64,000 nt of DNA from Thalassomonas haliotis (GCF_028657945.1 NZ_CP059693.1:4402001-4466000); one strand, 5' to 3'; counted from the first letter of the stretch, positions 1 to 9,451 are shown. Numbers and translations: made by a program. The notes: a model not told the origin generated them from the sequence alone.

Positions 1-797
1 CGTTTTTTGGTGCCTATTTAATCCTGGAACAGGCAAGTGAGGCGATATCGGCAACGGCTTCGGCGCAGCAGGTACAGATGCCCTACCTGCTGCTGGCCGC
101 TCTGTTATTACTGCTCGCCGCCGCCTTTGCCGCCTTAAAACTGCCGAATATGTCTGCTGAAACCAGACAGGGCCAAACCCAAAAAGCTGGGGGGGAAAAC
201 CATCAGCGAACAAGTGCCTGGCACTATCGCCACCTGGTCCTTGGCGCTGTCGGCATTTTTGTCTATGTCGGCGCCGAAGTGGCAATCGGCAGTTTTCTGG
301 TAAATTTCTTCACCGACCCGAATATCGGCGCCATGGAAGAGTCGGCTGCCGCCAAATATATCGCTTATTACTGGGGAGGCGCTATGGTGGGACGTTTTAT
401 CGGCGCCGTTGCCATGCAAAAAATAGCCGCCGGTAAAGCCCTGTGCTTCAATGCCGCCGTGGCCATGGTGTTGATGTTGTTGGCTATGCTTGCTTCCGGA
501 CATCTGGCCATGACGGCGATTTTATTAGTGGGCTTGTGTAACTCCATTATGTTTCCCACCATTTTCAGCCTGGCCCTCAAGGGTTTAGGAAAATTTACCA
601 GCCAGGGCTCGGGCATTTTATGCCTGGCGATAGTCGGCGGCGCCATCATCCCCCTGCTCCAGGGGGTTTTGGCTGATAACATCGGCATACAAGCGTCCTT
701 TTTCTTGCCTATCCTGTGTTACGGCTTTATTGCCTATTACGGTTTGTCGGGGAGTAAAGTGGCGCCAGGTAGCAATGAGGCTAAGCATCAGGAATAA
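1..797 (+). CDS. MFS sugar:proton symporter, FucP-like (5' partial)
   Basis: The frame is open from the left edge (first full codon at base 3) and ends at 797, so this is the C-terminal part, about 264 residues, of a major facilitator transporter. It shows at least six hydrophobic segments. A run like [14 protein letters not shown], then a segment with [18 protein letters not shown], resembles the second half of the L-fucose/glucose/galactose permease (FucP/GluP) family. It would sit in the inner membrane and import a monosaccharide with protons. The start and any sugar operon lie outside the window. The family is fairly clear; the substrate is not known. Confidence 0.8.
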   Translation, partial: FFGAYLILEQASEAISATASAQQVQMPYLLLAALLLLLAAAFAALKLPNMSAETRQGQTQKAGGENHQRTSAWHYRHLVLGAVGIFVYVGAEVAIGSFLVNFFTDPNIGAMEESAAAKYIAYYWGGAMVGRFIGAVAMQKIAAGKALCFNAAVAMVLMLLAMLASGHLAMTAILLVGLCNSIMFPTIFSLALKGLGKFTSQGSGILCLAIVGGAIIPLLQGVLADNIGIQASFFLPILCYGFIAYYGLSGSKVAPGSNEAKHQE

Positions 798-813
798 TGA
801 AAAGAAAACATCC

Positions 814-837
814 CCCGGCAACAATAAAGCTGCCGGG
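814..837 (-). terminator. Hairpin at the end of the copper block
   Basis: A 7-bp perfect stem (CCCGGCA/TGCCGGG, 814-820 with 831-837) has a 10-base loop. Read on the minus strand it follows the copD-like stop by about 17 bases and leads into a T-rich stretch (TGTTTTCTTTT), so it fits a Rho-independent terminator for the leftward copper genes. On the plus strand no T-run follows. Confidence 0.55.
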
Positions 838-854
838 AAAAGCAATAAAGTCAT

Positions 855-1763
855 CTAAGACAAGACTACCGGCCCGAGGATGCTGGATAATACCGCGGTG
901 ATCACCAAAATAATATCAGCCAGGAACAGCTCGCTGATAATGGCATTCCTTTTCATGGTTAACATCTGCACCTGATTTAACGCCGGCACCAGACTGTGTT
1001 TATATTTATGCTTATGCAAGACTACCAGCAGAAACACGGTAGTGACTGTGATTAATTTCAGCAGCATGGTTTGCCCGTAGGTGGTGGTAAATAAATCTGC
1101 CGAGCTTGCCAATACCTGGCTTAATAAGCCCCCGCCGCCAAGCAACAACAAGGGCACCATTATCAGGGTGAGCTGGCCAAAAAAGCGCATCACCCGATAC
1201 AGGCTTGCCAGGTTAAGCAGCTGATAACAAATCAGCAAAGGGTATAAAGCCCCGAGCCACCAGGCAGAAGTGATGATATGCAGGGCCATCAGCCAACTTG
1301 CACCGCTGCCAAGCTCGGCGGTATTTCCCAACAAGGTAAAAGAATAACTTAATGCCAGAATCCCGCTAAAGTAACACAAGAAAAACAATTTCCGGTTAGA
1401 AGCCTGAGCCGCAGGTTTTCTTCTTAAATGCAGCAAAAACAAAGCGGCGATAGCCGTAAAACCGAATAAGCGCCAAAACAGGGCATCTCCTGACGGGCCA
1501 TGCCAGAGCAGGTGAAGACTTTCACCGTCAAACAGACCAAAAAAGCCCGTTTGCGAAGCAGCCCCCACAGCCATAAAAAAATTGATAATCACGGCTGTTA
1601 TGCCAAGGCACAAGCACAGCCGGATATAGCGGACAATAGGTTGGATATTGGCGTTGGCACGGATTAAAGCGCCAATAAAAGAACCGCCGATGGCAGCGGC
1701 AACCCCCATGTAAATTAACCAGCGGGAAATAATATCCCCCACATCCCAAATAGAAAGCGCCAT
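855..1763 (-). CDS. CopD/PcoD-family copper resistance membrane protein
   Basis: A 302-residue, very hydrophobic protein with about eight predicted membrane spans. It contains the pattern of the copper resistance D domain, including LMALHIITSAWWLGALYPL, where His and Trp residues lie in a membrane span. CopD-type proteins act in the inner membrane and are linked to copper handling, probably copper transfer into or across the membrane. It lies downstream of copA on the same strand with a small membrane peptide between, which supports a copper role. The ATG at 1763 is preceded by AGGAG. The biochemical role of CopD itself is poorly defined. Confidence 0.8.
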   Translation of the reverse strand: MALSIWDVGDIISRWLIYMGVAAAIGGSFIGALIRANANIQPIVRYIRLCLCLGITAVIINFFMAVGAASQTGFFGLFDGESLHLLWHGPSGDALFWRLFGFTAIAALFLLHLRRKPAAQASNRKLFFLCYFSGILALSYSFTLLGNTAELGSGASWLMALHIITSAWWLGALYPLLICYQLLNLASLYRVMRFFGQLTLIMVPLLLLGGGGLLSQVLASSADLFTTTYGQTMLLKLITVTTVFLLVVLHKHKYKHSLVPALNQVQMLTMKRNAIISELFLADIILVITAVLSSILGPVVLS

Positions 1764-1982
1764 ACTTACTCCTCATCTTAGGATATGATCGTCTCAATAA
1801 GATAAACGACCACTACCTCGTACCAAAAATGAGAATTCCTCTTTCGCAGGACGGACATCTTTGCCCATTAATTGCAGCTTAATTGCTAAGAAGTGTGTCG
1901 GGAAGTTTCCCGGCTCACTACAGCAGCAGTAAAAATAAGCTTAGCCGATTTTAATCACAAAGGCCCAAATGCTCAAGTGCGG

Positions 1983-2111
1983 TTAATTGCCCCTTTGCTT
2001 TTTTGTTTTCCCTTTTGCTGATGAAAAATGCCAAGAGGGAAGCCAAAACCACCAGACAATCAATAAAATAACAAAAAGTCCTGCCAGGTTTATCATCAAA
2101 ATATTCATCAT
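1983..2111 (-). CDS. 42-residue single-span membrane peptide coupled to copA
   Basis: A short reading frame beginning at ATG 2111 overlaps the copA stop as ATGA, a usual sign of translational coupling. It encodes 42 residues: a short polar start, one hydrophobic span (NLAGLFVILLIVWWFWLP) rich in Trp, and a basic tail (KGKTKKQRG). A second ATG follows at once at 2108. I recall similar Trp-rich mini-proteins beside copper ATPases in marine gammaproteobacteria, but cannot check here. A role as a CopA accessory or stabilising peptide is inference from position. It could also be a spurious frame, though the overlap and membrane pattern argue against that. Confidence 0.6.
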   Translation of the reverse strand: MMNILMINLAGLFVILLIVWWFWLPSWHFSSAKGKTKKQRGN

Positions 2112-4360
2112 AAAGTCTCCTTTATCGACACCTGCCGCCCGGATGGTTTGAAAAAGCGTAACCGGTTGGCATTGCTCACCACAGTCAGCGATGATATCGC
2201 CATGGCACCGCCGGCAATCATAGGATTAAGCAATAACCCGGTAAAAGGAAAAAGAATGCCCGCCGCAACCGGTATGCCCAATCCGTTATAAATAAAGGCG
2301 CCAAACAAGTTTTGTTTGATATTTCTCACCGTCGCCCGGGAAATTTCGACGGCATCCACTACGCCATGCAAGGAGCCCGACATCAGGGTGATATCGGCAC
2401 TTTCTATGGCAACATCCGTGCCTGTGCCTATGGCAAAGCCGACATCCGCCAACGCCAGTGCGGGCGCATCATTGATGCCGTCCCCCACCATAGCGACTAT
2501 TTTTCCCTGCCCCTGCAAGTGCGCAATTTGTCCGGCTTTATCCTGAGGTAAAACTTCGGCAATCACTTTATCTATGCCGAGCTGGCGGGCAACGGCATTG
2601 GCACTAGCCCGGTTATCACCGGTTAATAACATCACCTCCAGCCCTTGCTGGTGCATGCGCTTGATGGCGGCAAAAGCATCTTTTTTAATCGCATCACTGA
2701 CGGCTATGATACCCGCCGGTTCGCCGTCAATCGCGATAAAAATCACCGTATTGGCCTGCTGCTCCAGCTCTGCGGCCTGGTTTAAAAGCGCCTGGATATT
2801 GATATCAAAACTTTGCATTAACTTACGGGTGCCCAGCAGCAGAGACTTATTCTCCAGTTTTGCGCGGATCCCCTGCCCGGCAATAGCAGCAAATTCAGTG
2901 ACCGGCAACAAAGCCAACTGCTGCTCTTTGGCCGCTAAAACAATTGCTTCTGCCAGCGGATGTTCAGAATTAATCTCGGCGCTAGCTGCCCATAACAGCA
3001 AGTCGGCTTCATGCCAGTTTCCCCGGGTTATAATTTTGCTTATCCCGGGTTTGCCCTCGGTTACCGTACCGGTTTTATCCAGCACTATGGTTTCAAGTTT
3101 ACCTGCCTGCTGCAGGGCATCGCCATTACGGATCAAGGTTTGATAGAGTGCCGCTTTGCCCACCCCCGCCATAATAGAAATCGGTGTAGCCAGTCCCAAG
3201 GCACAGGGGCAGGCAATAATAAGTACCGTCATCATAGTCACTATGGCGTATGTCAGTGCCTGCTCACTGGCGGCAAAGTTAATCCAGGTTAGAAAGGTTA
3301 ATACCGCAACAATGAGCACCGCGGGAACAAATACCGAGGCAATCTTATCCACCAGGCGACCGATAGCCGGTTTGGACGACTGGGCGGTTCGCACCATAGC
3401 AATGATCTGCGCCAAAGTGGTTTCTTTGCCTATGCGTTTAGCCTGAAACAGGAAACTGCCGGACTTGTTGATGGTGCCTGCCAGCACCTTGTCGCCGGGT
3501 TGTTTTTTTACCGCCAGCGGCTCGCCGCTGATCATCGACTCATCCAGGCTGGAATGCCCCTGAGTGATAATACCGTCTACCGCGATGCGCTCCCCCGGCT
3601 TGACCCGTAAAACATCATCGACAACCACCTCTTCAATTAAGATATTCAGCTCACGGTTATCACGAACAACACAGGCAGTTTTTGGCTGCAAGCCGATCAG
3701 CTGCTTAATGGCTTGCGAAGTTTTGCCCCGCGCCCGCATTTCAAGCGCCGAGCCGAGGTTAATTAACGCGAGAATAACCGCAGCCGCTTCAAAATAGACA
3801 TGTTGCGCCAAAGCGGGTACCAACTCAGGTTTAAAAACAATTACCAAAGAATAAAGCCAGGCGGTGCCTGTCCCCAGGGCGATAAGCAAGTCCATATTGG
3901 CATTATGCTGTTGCAGCGACTTGACAGCACCGAGGAAAAAATGCCCGCCCGAATACACCATAACGGCCAAGGTTGCCAATGCAATCACAAACCAGAATAA
4001 CGGCCCATTTGCACTGGTTAACGCCGGCAGCATACCCGCCATGCCAAAAACAAATAACGGCGCTCCCAGCAGGGCTGCAAAGCCTGCCTGCTTTAATAAT
4101 TGCCGGTAATAGACGAATTCCGCCTGTTCTTTATCGGCTTCATCATCAAGACCGCTAAGCTCACTGGCCTGGTAACCGGCCAGGCGGATTGCAGCAATCA
4201 CCGCCTCTGCGCTGGTATTGCCCTCGACGGTAGCGGTATGTTCGGCAAAATTGACATTGGCAGAGGTTACATAGTTTACGTCGTTAATCGCCTTTTCAAT
4301 GGCGGCGACGCAACCGGCACAACTCATGCCTTCAATGGATAAATGCAGGGTCTGGCTCAT
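2108..4360 (-). CDS. copA: Copper-exporting P1B-type ATPase CopA
   Basis: A 750-residue heavy-metal P-type ATPase that pumps Cu(I) out of the cytoplasm using ATP. One N-terminal HMA metal-binding domain is present (GMSCAGC, residues 11-17). The transmembrane metal site CPC is at 384-386, the phosphorylated Asp at 428 in DKTGT, the HP motif at 467-468 in SEHPLA, and the hinge motif MVGDGINDAPALA in the last 120 residues. Length and motifs are normal for CopA with a single HMA domain. It is followed by the coupled membrane peptide and copD, and preceded by an AraC-type regulator with its own metal-binding-like domain. Control by that regulator is likely but inferred. Confidence 0.95.
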   Translation of the reverse strand: MSQTLHLSIEGMSCAGCVAAIEKAINDVNYVTSANVNFAEHTATVEGNTSAEAVIAAIRLAGYQASELSGLDDEADKEQAEFVYYRQLLKQAGFAALLGAPLFVFGMAGMLPALTSANGPLFWFVIALATLAVMVYSGGHFFLGAVKSLQQHNANMDLLIALGTGTAWLYSLVIVFKPELVPALAQHVYFEAAAVILALINLGSALEMRARGKTSQAIKQLIGLQPKTACVVRDNRELNILIEEVVVDDVLRVKPGERIAVDGIITQGHSSLDESMISGEPLAVKKQPGDKVLAGTINKSGSFLFQAKRIGKETTLAQIIAMVRTAQSSKPAIGRLVDKIASVFVPAVLIVAVLTFLTWINFAASEQALTYAIVTMMTVLIIACPCALGLATPISIMAGVGKAALYQTLIRNGDALQQAGKLETIVLDKTGTVTEGKPGISKIITRGNWHEADLLLWAASAEINSEHPLAEAIVLAAKEQQLALLPVTEFAAIAGQGIRAKLENKSLLLGTRKLMQSFDINIQALLNQAAELEQQANTVIFIAIDGEPAGIIAVSDAIKKDAFAAIKRMHQQGLEVMLLTGDNRASANAVARQLGIDKVIAEVLPQDKAGQIAHLQGQGKIVAMVGDGINDAPALALADVGFAIGTGTDVAIESADITLMSGSLHGVVDAVEISRATVRNIKQNLFGAFIYNGLGIPVAAGILFPFTGLLLNPMIAGGAMAISSLTVVSNANRLRFFKPSGRQVSIKETL

Positions 4361-4537
4361 AGCAAAGCTCCGCTTTCATTAAAGGATTTCTCGCAATAGC
4401 CGGGCATACTCCCCGAAAAGAAAATAAAATACAGCGCTTTACAAAGCGAATCTTTGAACAAATAAAGAGAGGTAACCATCAACTGCTGCCGATTAAAATG
4501 TGATAACAGCAGTATGAAACAGTTCAGGAAAAAACAC

Positions 4538-4570
4538 GTTACAGGATTTTGGTTATCTGTTACAGGATTT
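4538..4570 (-). promoter_or_regulatory. Direct repeat spaced 21 bp, candidate AraC-type operator upstream of copA
   Basis: The 12-mer GTTACAGGATTT occurs at 4538-4549 and again at 4559-4570, exactly 21 bp apart (two helical turns). A weaker relative (CAGTTCAGGAAA) lies at 4520-4531. Tandem half-sites two turns apart are the usual binding arrangement of AraC-family activators. The repeat lies between the end of the AraC-type gene and copA, about 180-210 bp upstream of the copA start on the minus strand. Confidence 0.45.
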
Positions 4571-4575
4571 ACGGC

Positions 4576-5139
4576 TTATAACTTATCAATGGCTTTTCGG
4601 GCATGTGAGCCGCAATTGGCCTTAAAATCGCTGGGGGTAAAACCGGTAATTTTTTTAAACTGATTGCTCAAATGCGCGACGCTGGAGTAATCAAGACGAA
4701 AGGCGATTTCAGTGAGGGAGAGTTCATCATAAACCAGTAACTCTTTCACTTTTTCGATTTTTTGCTGAATATAAAACTGCTCTATGGTGATGCCTTCCAC
4801 CGAAGAAAACAGATTACTTAAATAGTTGTAGTCTTTAAAAATATGCTCGGATAAAAAACGGGATAATTTAACCTTCTCCCCCATCGGCTGCTGCACCAGG
4901 GCAATCACATGCTTTTTAGTCTGCTCGATTAACCGGCCTTTTTTGTCATTGATCAGCTCAAAACCTAATGTTTCGATGCGGCTACGGAAAACTTCAAGTT
5001 GAACCGGCTCAGGTGTATTGCTGCCAAAATCAACTTCCCCCAGGCTCACCGACAAGGGAGTTATCCCCAGTGCCTTAAGTTCGTTTTCAATCACAAACTT
5101 ACAGCGCCCGCATACCATGTTTTTAATAAAGAGCTTCAT
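4576..5139 (-). CDS. AraC-family regulator with N-terminal HMA-like domain
   Basis: A 187-residue protein. The first ~70 residues resemble a heavy-metal-associated domain, with M8-V-C10-G-R-C13 in the place of the usual MxCxxC metal loop. The C-terminal ~100 residues are an AraC-type double helix-turn-helix (LSLTEIAFRLDYSSVAHLSN, then QFKKITGFTPSDF). It therefore looks like a metal- or thiol-responsive DNA-binding activator. It lies 215 bp upstream of copA on the same strand, so copper-responsive control of copA is a fair inference. Similar short HMA-AraC fusions are, as I recall, common in Bacteroidetes. The usual proteobacterial copA regulator is a MerR-type CueR, which is not seen here. 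Confidence 0.8.
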   Translation of the reverse strand: MKLFIKNMVCGRCKFVIENELKALGITPLSVSLGEVDFGSNTPEPVQLEVFRSRIETLGFELINDKKGRLIEQTKKHVIALVQQPMGEKVKLSRFLSEHIFKDYNYLSNLFSSVEGITIEQFYIQQKIEKVKELLVYDELSLTEIAFRLDYSSVAHLSNQFKKITGFTPSDFKANCGSHARKAIDKL

Positions 5140-5305
5140 TTCAATTGCTTATCTACAAAAATCCGGAAGAGTGAAAACCTTAACGGTAAAAGCGAAGATT
5201 AATATTTTTTCACTAAGCTGACAATATCTGCATTCGCCGATTAATAAAATTTACACTATTTTTTAATAGCAACTGACAAACAGCTAACTAAAGAAGGACA
5301 TGCAC

Positions 5306-5620
5306 ATGGCAAACTATCTTTTTGTTTATCACGGCGGCGGCAAAACTTCAGATCCGACAGAGCTTGAAAGCGTTATCCAGGCATGGAGGGACTGGTTTAC
5401 CTCAATGGGCGATGCGGTCATTGACAGCGGCAATCCTGTGGGTTTATCGACAACAGTCAACAGTGACGGTACTCTCGTTAATAATGGCGGTAGCAACCCT
5501 GCCAGCGGCTACAGCCTGATCGCGGCAACCAGCATAGAAGAAGCCTGCGCCCAGGCCAAAGCTTGCCCTATTTTAACGAGTGGTGGTAGTATAGAAATAG
5601 CAGAAATCATTGATATCTAA
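5306..5620 (+). CDS. YciI/DGPF-like small protein
   Basis: A 104-residue cytoplasmic protein starting NYLFVYHGGG, with the dimeric alpha-beta barrel pattern of YCII-related proteins and a central segment INSGNP-like (IDSGNPVG) then SGYSLIAATSIEEA and a C-terminal VEIAEII-like end. The ATG at 5306 is chosen over 5300 because AAGAAGGA (5291-5298) is then 7 bases away. It is followed closely by an NTF2-fold gene and a GFA-family gene on the same strand. Its function is unknown; related proteins are often annotated near stress or sigma-factor genes. Confidence 0.65.
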   Translation: MANYLFVYHGGGKTSDPTELESVIQAWRDWFTSMGDAVIDSGNPVGLSTTVNSDGTLVNNGGSNPASGYSLIAATSIEEACAQAKACPILTSGGSIEIAEIIDI

Positions 5621-5659
5621 GTGCTTATTTTGCCAAGACCAAACAAAGGAGAAATCACA

Positions 5660-6034
5660 GTGAATTTACAGGATGAGATCATCGCCCTTGAGATGGATTT
5701 ACTTAAACCTGAAATCAGGCGCTCGCCGTCTGCTCTGAGCCGCTTGATCAGTGATGACTTCCTGGAGTTTGGCGGCTCGGGCAGAAGTTTCGGCAAAGAA
5801 GAAGTCCTTAGCCGCTTACCGCAAGAAACGCCGCCAACCTTCTCCGCCCGGGATTTTACATTACGTGAACTCAGCGGTACTGTCGTTCAGCTGCTATACA
5901 AATCCACTATGCTTAAAGCCGGCGCAGAACAAACCAGCTATTCCCTGCGCAGCACTTTGTGGCAGCGCAAGGGCGAAAACTGGCAGATGCTCTTTCACCA
6001 GGGTACCCTTTGCCCGCCCTTTGATGATGAATAA
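5660..6034 (+). CDS. DUF4440/SnoaL-like NTF2-fold protein
   Basis: A 124-residue protein with the pattern of small NTF2-fold (DUF4440) proteins: an N-terminal helix (EIIALEMDLLK), SRLISDDFLEFGGSGR, and a C-terminal strand with STLWQRKGENWQMLFHQGT. The start is set at GTG 5660, since AAAGGAG lies 8 bases before it; an upstream GTG at 5621 has no such site. It lies 39 bp after the YciI-like gene and 6 bp before the GFA gene, so the three are probably co-transcribed. No specific reaction can be assigned. Confidence 0.7.
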   Translation: MNLQDEIIALEMDLLKPEIRRSPSALSRLISDDFLEFGGSGRSFGKEEVLSRLPQETPPTFSARDFTLRELSGTVVQLLYKSTMLKAGAEQTSYSLRSTLWQRKGENWQMLFHQGTLCPPFDDE

Positions 6035-6040
6035 TAGCCG

Positions 6041-6463
6041 ATGAAAAACCAGGATTTGCTCCAAGGCTCTTGTTTATGCCGCTCCATCTGTTTCAGCCTC
6101 AGTGGCGGCATCACTTCGGTGCGCTATTGCCACTGCAGCCATTGCCGGAAGTTTGCCGGTACTTCCCCGGCGGCCTGGGGCATGGCGGAAACGGCAAACT
6201 TAACAATCACCACCTCAAAGAATCAAGTAGGCAAGTTTAATTCCGGCCGGGGTATTCGCTGTTTTTGTACAAACTGCGGCTCCCCCCTTTGGTTTGCATC
6301 GATTGAATACCCGCAAATAATCGCCATTCCCCTTGGCGTACTCGACAATGATCAGCTTCCGGCCCCCGAGCAGCATATCTGGACCCAATCAAAAGCCAGC
6401 TGGTGCTGTATCAATGACAAGCTGCCGCAACACCCGACCTATCCGGAGAGTGCGCAGGAGTAA
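6041..6463 (+). CDS. GFA-family zinc-binding protein (CENP-V/GFA)
   Basis: A 140-residue protein with three cysteine clusters typical of the GFA/CENP-V fold: GSCLCRSICF near the N-terminus, YCHCSHCRKFAG, and RCFCTNCGSPLWF. These bind zinc. The family was named after glutathione-dependent formaldehyde-activating enzyme, but most members have no proven activity. It starts 6 bp after the NTF2-like gene. A second, clearly different GFA protein is encoded at 41111-41542. Confidence 0.85.
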   Translation: MKNQDLLQGSCLCRSICFSLSGGITSVRYCHCSHCRKFAGTSPAAWGMAETANLTITTSKNQVGKFNSGRGIRCFCTNCGSPLWFASIEYPQIIAIPLGVLDNDQLPAPEQHIWTQSKASWCCINDKLPQHPTYPESAQE

Positions 6464-6509
6464 GCCCGAGAGCTTACTCCACTATACCCCTAAAGCCTAC
6501 AGCTACAAT

Positions 6510-7181
6510 TTAAGGTTTAACGTAGCGGTAACCGGCCCCATAAACAGACTCGATAATATTGCTTTCCAGGCCGATTTTTTTTGCTTTCAAACGGATATTT
6601 TTCACATGGCTGTCGATGGCGCGATCTGAGATGTCCCGCATATCCGGATACGCCAAATCTAAGATTTGCGCCCGCGAATAAATGCGCTGGGGATGCTGGT
6701 ATAACAAGGAAAACAAGTTAAATTCCAGGTGCGTCAATTCGGTATTTTTCCCCCGGTAACTCAGCCGAAAACTCTCCATATTCAGCAACAAGCCTTCATC
6801 GACCACAGCGGCTTTATGTTTTTGGGTGCGCTTTAAAATGGCTTTTATCCGCAATACCAGCTCGGGCGCGCTGAAAGGCTTACAGATATAATCATCGGCC
6901 CCGGCTTCAAGCCCGATTAAGCGGCTGATTTCCTGGGTTTTTGCCGTCAACATCACGATCGGCACCTCAGAGAAGGTTCTGATCTGTTTGCAGCACTCCA
7001 AACCGTCCATCACCGGCAGCATCAAGTCCAATAAAATAAGATCCGGCTCATTTTCCCTGACGGTTTCAACCACATGTTCTCCGGTTTCCAGGTGTTGGGT
7101 AGTAAAATTACTGGCCTGTAAAAACAACGCGACATTTTCTGCAATCTCTAAATCATCTTCAACAATAAGAATATTAGCCAT
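6510..7181 (-). CDS. OmpR/PhoB-family response regulator
   Basis: A 223-residue two-component regulator. The receiver domain has acidic residues E8-D9-D10, the phospho-acceptor Asp52 (LLDLMLP), a Thr in VMLTAK and the Lys in CKPF. The C-terminal winged-helix domain includes LTHLEFNLFSLLYQHPQRIYSR and IDSHVKNIRLKAKK, ending in GAGYRYV. The start overlaps the end of the sensor kinase gene by 8 bp, so the two form one operon and almost certainly a pair. The target genes are unknown. Confidence 0.93.
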   Translation of the reverse strand: MANILIVEDDLEIAENVALFLQASNFTTQHLETGEHVVETVRENEPDLILLDLMLPVMDGLECCKQIRTFSEVPIVMLTAKTQEISRLIGLEAGADDYICKPFSAPELVLRIKAILKRTQKHKAAVVDEGLLLNMESFRLSYRGKNTELTHLEFNLFSLLYQHPQRIYSRAQILDLAYPDMRDISDRAIDSHVKNIRLKAKKIGLESNIIESVYGAGYRYVKP

Positions 7182-9300
7182 GCTGCGACTCCGCCTGGCT
7201 CAGAGGGAGATGAATGGTGATGGCTAATCCTTTAAAATGGCTCGGTGAAGACATAATTGTTCCCCTGTGTACTTCAATAATACTTTTACAAATGGCAAGA
7301 CCTAATCCTGATCCTCCCGTGGCCCGGCTGCGAGATGCCTCCACCCGGTATAAACGCTCAAAAATAAGCGGTAATTCTCGTTTGCACACCCCGGGAGCGC
7401 TGTCCTGGAGGCGAATATCCAACTGATCTTTTCTCACCCGGGCCTGAAAAACAATTTGCCCGGGCAAATCGGTGTAGGTCATGCTGTTATCGACCAGGTT
7501 AGAGATCACTTGCTTGATCTTGTCTTGATCAAAACAAATGCTGACATCATCGGGGATATCGATGTTTTGCGACCACTTGAAACCTTTGCCCCTAACCGTT
7601 TCGGCCAACTCTTGCGACCATGTTGTTAACGTCGACAGACAATTGTGCTCGGCTAAATCCAGATGCAACGCGCCGATATCCGATTGCGCCACCTGGTAAA
7701 TATCGCTAATCAGGCTATTGATTTCCCCGATTTTAACAATTAAACCGTCATAAGAAGCGGTAACATCGCTGACCAGGTTATGCTGCAGTGCTTCAACCTT
7801 TAATTGCAACACCGTCAGCGGTGTGCGCAACTCGTGGGAGACATCCGCCAGCAGCTGGTTTTTCTTTTCCACCAGCTCTGCCATCATTTGCGAGCGCTGG
7901 ACAACCAACTGCCGCTTTTTATTCTGCCGGTAAATAAAGAAAGTCACCGATAAAGCCAGCAGCACAAAAGCGACCAGGGTATAATTTCGCTGGTGTTGAA
8001 ACTTTAATTGCGCCAGCTCTTCCTGATGGGTCAGCAACTTAAATTCGTTGACAATTTGCTCGGTCTTAAAGGTATCGGATAATTCACTGACCTGGTCCTG
8101 ATGGTTTTGCACCGTCTGCTCGGCCTTGAATTTATGGTGTTCCGCCAGATGCTCATAAGCTTTTTCATGATTATTTAATTGCTTATAAAGGTTGGAGACA
8201 TTTTTATGGGCTTCAATCTTCATATCGAGATGATCAATTTCAACCGCCATGGTTAACGCTTTTTGAAAGTGTTCCATCGAATCTTCATACTGCTCCAGCC
8301 AGGAATAAATAATGCCCAAGTCTATTTGGCTCTGGATAATCAAAGCCTTGCTGTCCATCCCGGTTGCCAGGGCAAGCGCCTGATGATGATATTCAAGCGC
8401 CCGGGAATATTCTTCCTTGCTGCGATAGGCCTCCCCCAACCGCTTGTTGATAAAAAACAAATTATGCTGATTGCCGAGTTTCTTTGCTAACACCAAAGCC
8501 TCGTTCAAATACACAATGGCCTTATCGTTATTTTTGTCCATCAAGTAAGCAACGCCGACGTTAAGTAACTGCTCGGAAATCCAGACCGGTTGCTCAAACT
8601 TGCGGGCATGGGCCAACGCCTTGATATAATGGGGAATGGCTTCATGATAGCGGCCATAGTGCATATACACCTGTGCGATATCGCTAAAGGTACGGGTAGC
8701 TTCAATCTTTTCGGTGTAACCCCGCTGTTCCAGCGCCTGATTATAATAAGCAAGCGCCTGGTCGTAATCGCCGTTGTAATAATACATCAGCCCGATATCG
8801 CTCAGGGTGACGCCAATCTCAAAAACATGGTTAAGCTCACGGTAGTCTGCAAGTGCCTGCTGGAAATAGGCAATCGCCTTGAGGTAATTCCCCTCTCTAT
8901 TCATGATCGAATAAGCAATGTCTTTGGCCGCCGTGGCTTTTTCATCCAGGTTGCCTTTTTCCAGCGCCAGTTTTTCATTTTCAATCACCAACGCCGCAGC
9001 CTGTTCTACTTTTCCCAAGTGAAAATAGGCACTCGCCAGGTGATGGTTGATCAGTAATAATTGTGAGTTATTCGGGTAACGACTAAGCAGCTGCCGAGTT
9101 TCCTCAGCTAATATACTCGCCTTTTCGGGGTCTTCATCGACATAATAACCGCTTAATTCAATCAACACGGGAATTCGCGCCTGCCCGGTTAATGTCTTAA
9201 GCCGGTTCTCCAATGGAACCATCTGCTCCGGCGCAGCCAAAACCGTTTGACTTAAGGCAAATAAAACAATGAAAGAGAAGCACTTAAGATAATGAGTCAT
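7174..9300 (-). CDS. Sensor histidine kinase with periplasmic TPR domain
   Basis: A 708-residue protein with a signal peptide (residues 1-22), about 350 residues of tetratricopeptide repeats (for example YYYNGDYDQALAYYNQAL near 173-190), a coiled stretch, and one membrane span at about 439-457. The cytoplasmic kinase has the phospho-acceptor His489 in DVSHELRTPL, an N-box around 601-605 (NLVDN) and GSGLGLAI at 663-670. The sensor therefore appears to be a TPR array in the periplasm that probably binds a protein or peptide ligand. Its partner is the overlapping OmpR-type regulator. Confidence 0.92.
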   Translation of the reverse strand: MTHYLKCFSFIVLFALSQTVLAAPEQMVPLENRLKTLTGQARIPVLIELSGYYVDEDPEKASILAEETRQLLSRYPNNSQLLLINHHLASAYFHLGKVEQAAALVIENEKLALEKGNLDEKATAAKDIAYSIMNREGNYLKAIAYFQQALADYRELNHVFEIGVTLSDIGLMYYYNGDYDQALAYYNQALEQRGYTEKIEATRTFSDIAQVYMHYGRYHEAIPHYIKALAHARKFEQPVWISEQLLNVGVAYLMDKNNDKAIVYLNEALVLAKKLGNQHNLFFINKRLGEAYRSKEEYSRALEYHHQALALATGMDSKALIIQSQIDLGIIYSWLEQYEDSMEHFQKALTMAVEIDHLDMKIEAHKNVSNLYKQLNNHEKAYEHLAEHHKFKAEQTVQNHQDQVSELSDTFKTEQIVNEFKLLTHQEELAQLKFQHQRNYTLVAFVLLALSVTFFIYRQNKKRQLVVQRSQMMAELVEKKNQLLADVSHELRTPLTVLQLKVEALQHNLVSDVTASYDGLIVKIGEINSLISDIYQVAQSDIGALHLDLAEHNCLSTLTTWSQELAETVRGKGFKWSQNIDIPDDVSICFDQDKIKQVISNLVDNSMTYTDLPGQIVFQARVRKDQLDIRLQDSAPGVCKRELPLIFERLYRVEASRSRATGGSGLGLAICKSIIEVHRGTIMSSPSHFKGLAITIHLPLSQAESQHG

Positions 9301-9451
9301 GATAGGTAAACTGCCTGTAATTTCCTTATTGCGATGACGTTCCCTTTAGATAAACGAGTAAACACACAGATGTGAACCATATTTGCATGCCCCGTTTATC
9401 CGCTAGCGCGTATTAAAACATTGTTCGGTTAATTCACAAATACTTTTCCTG

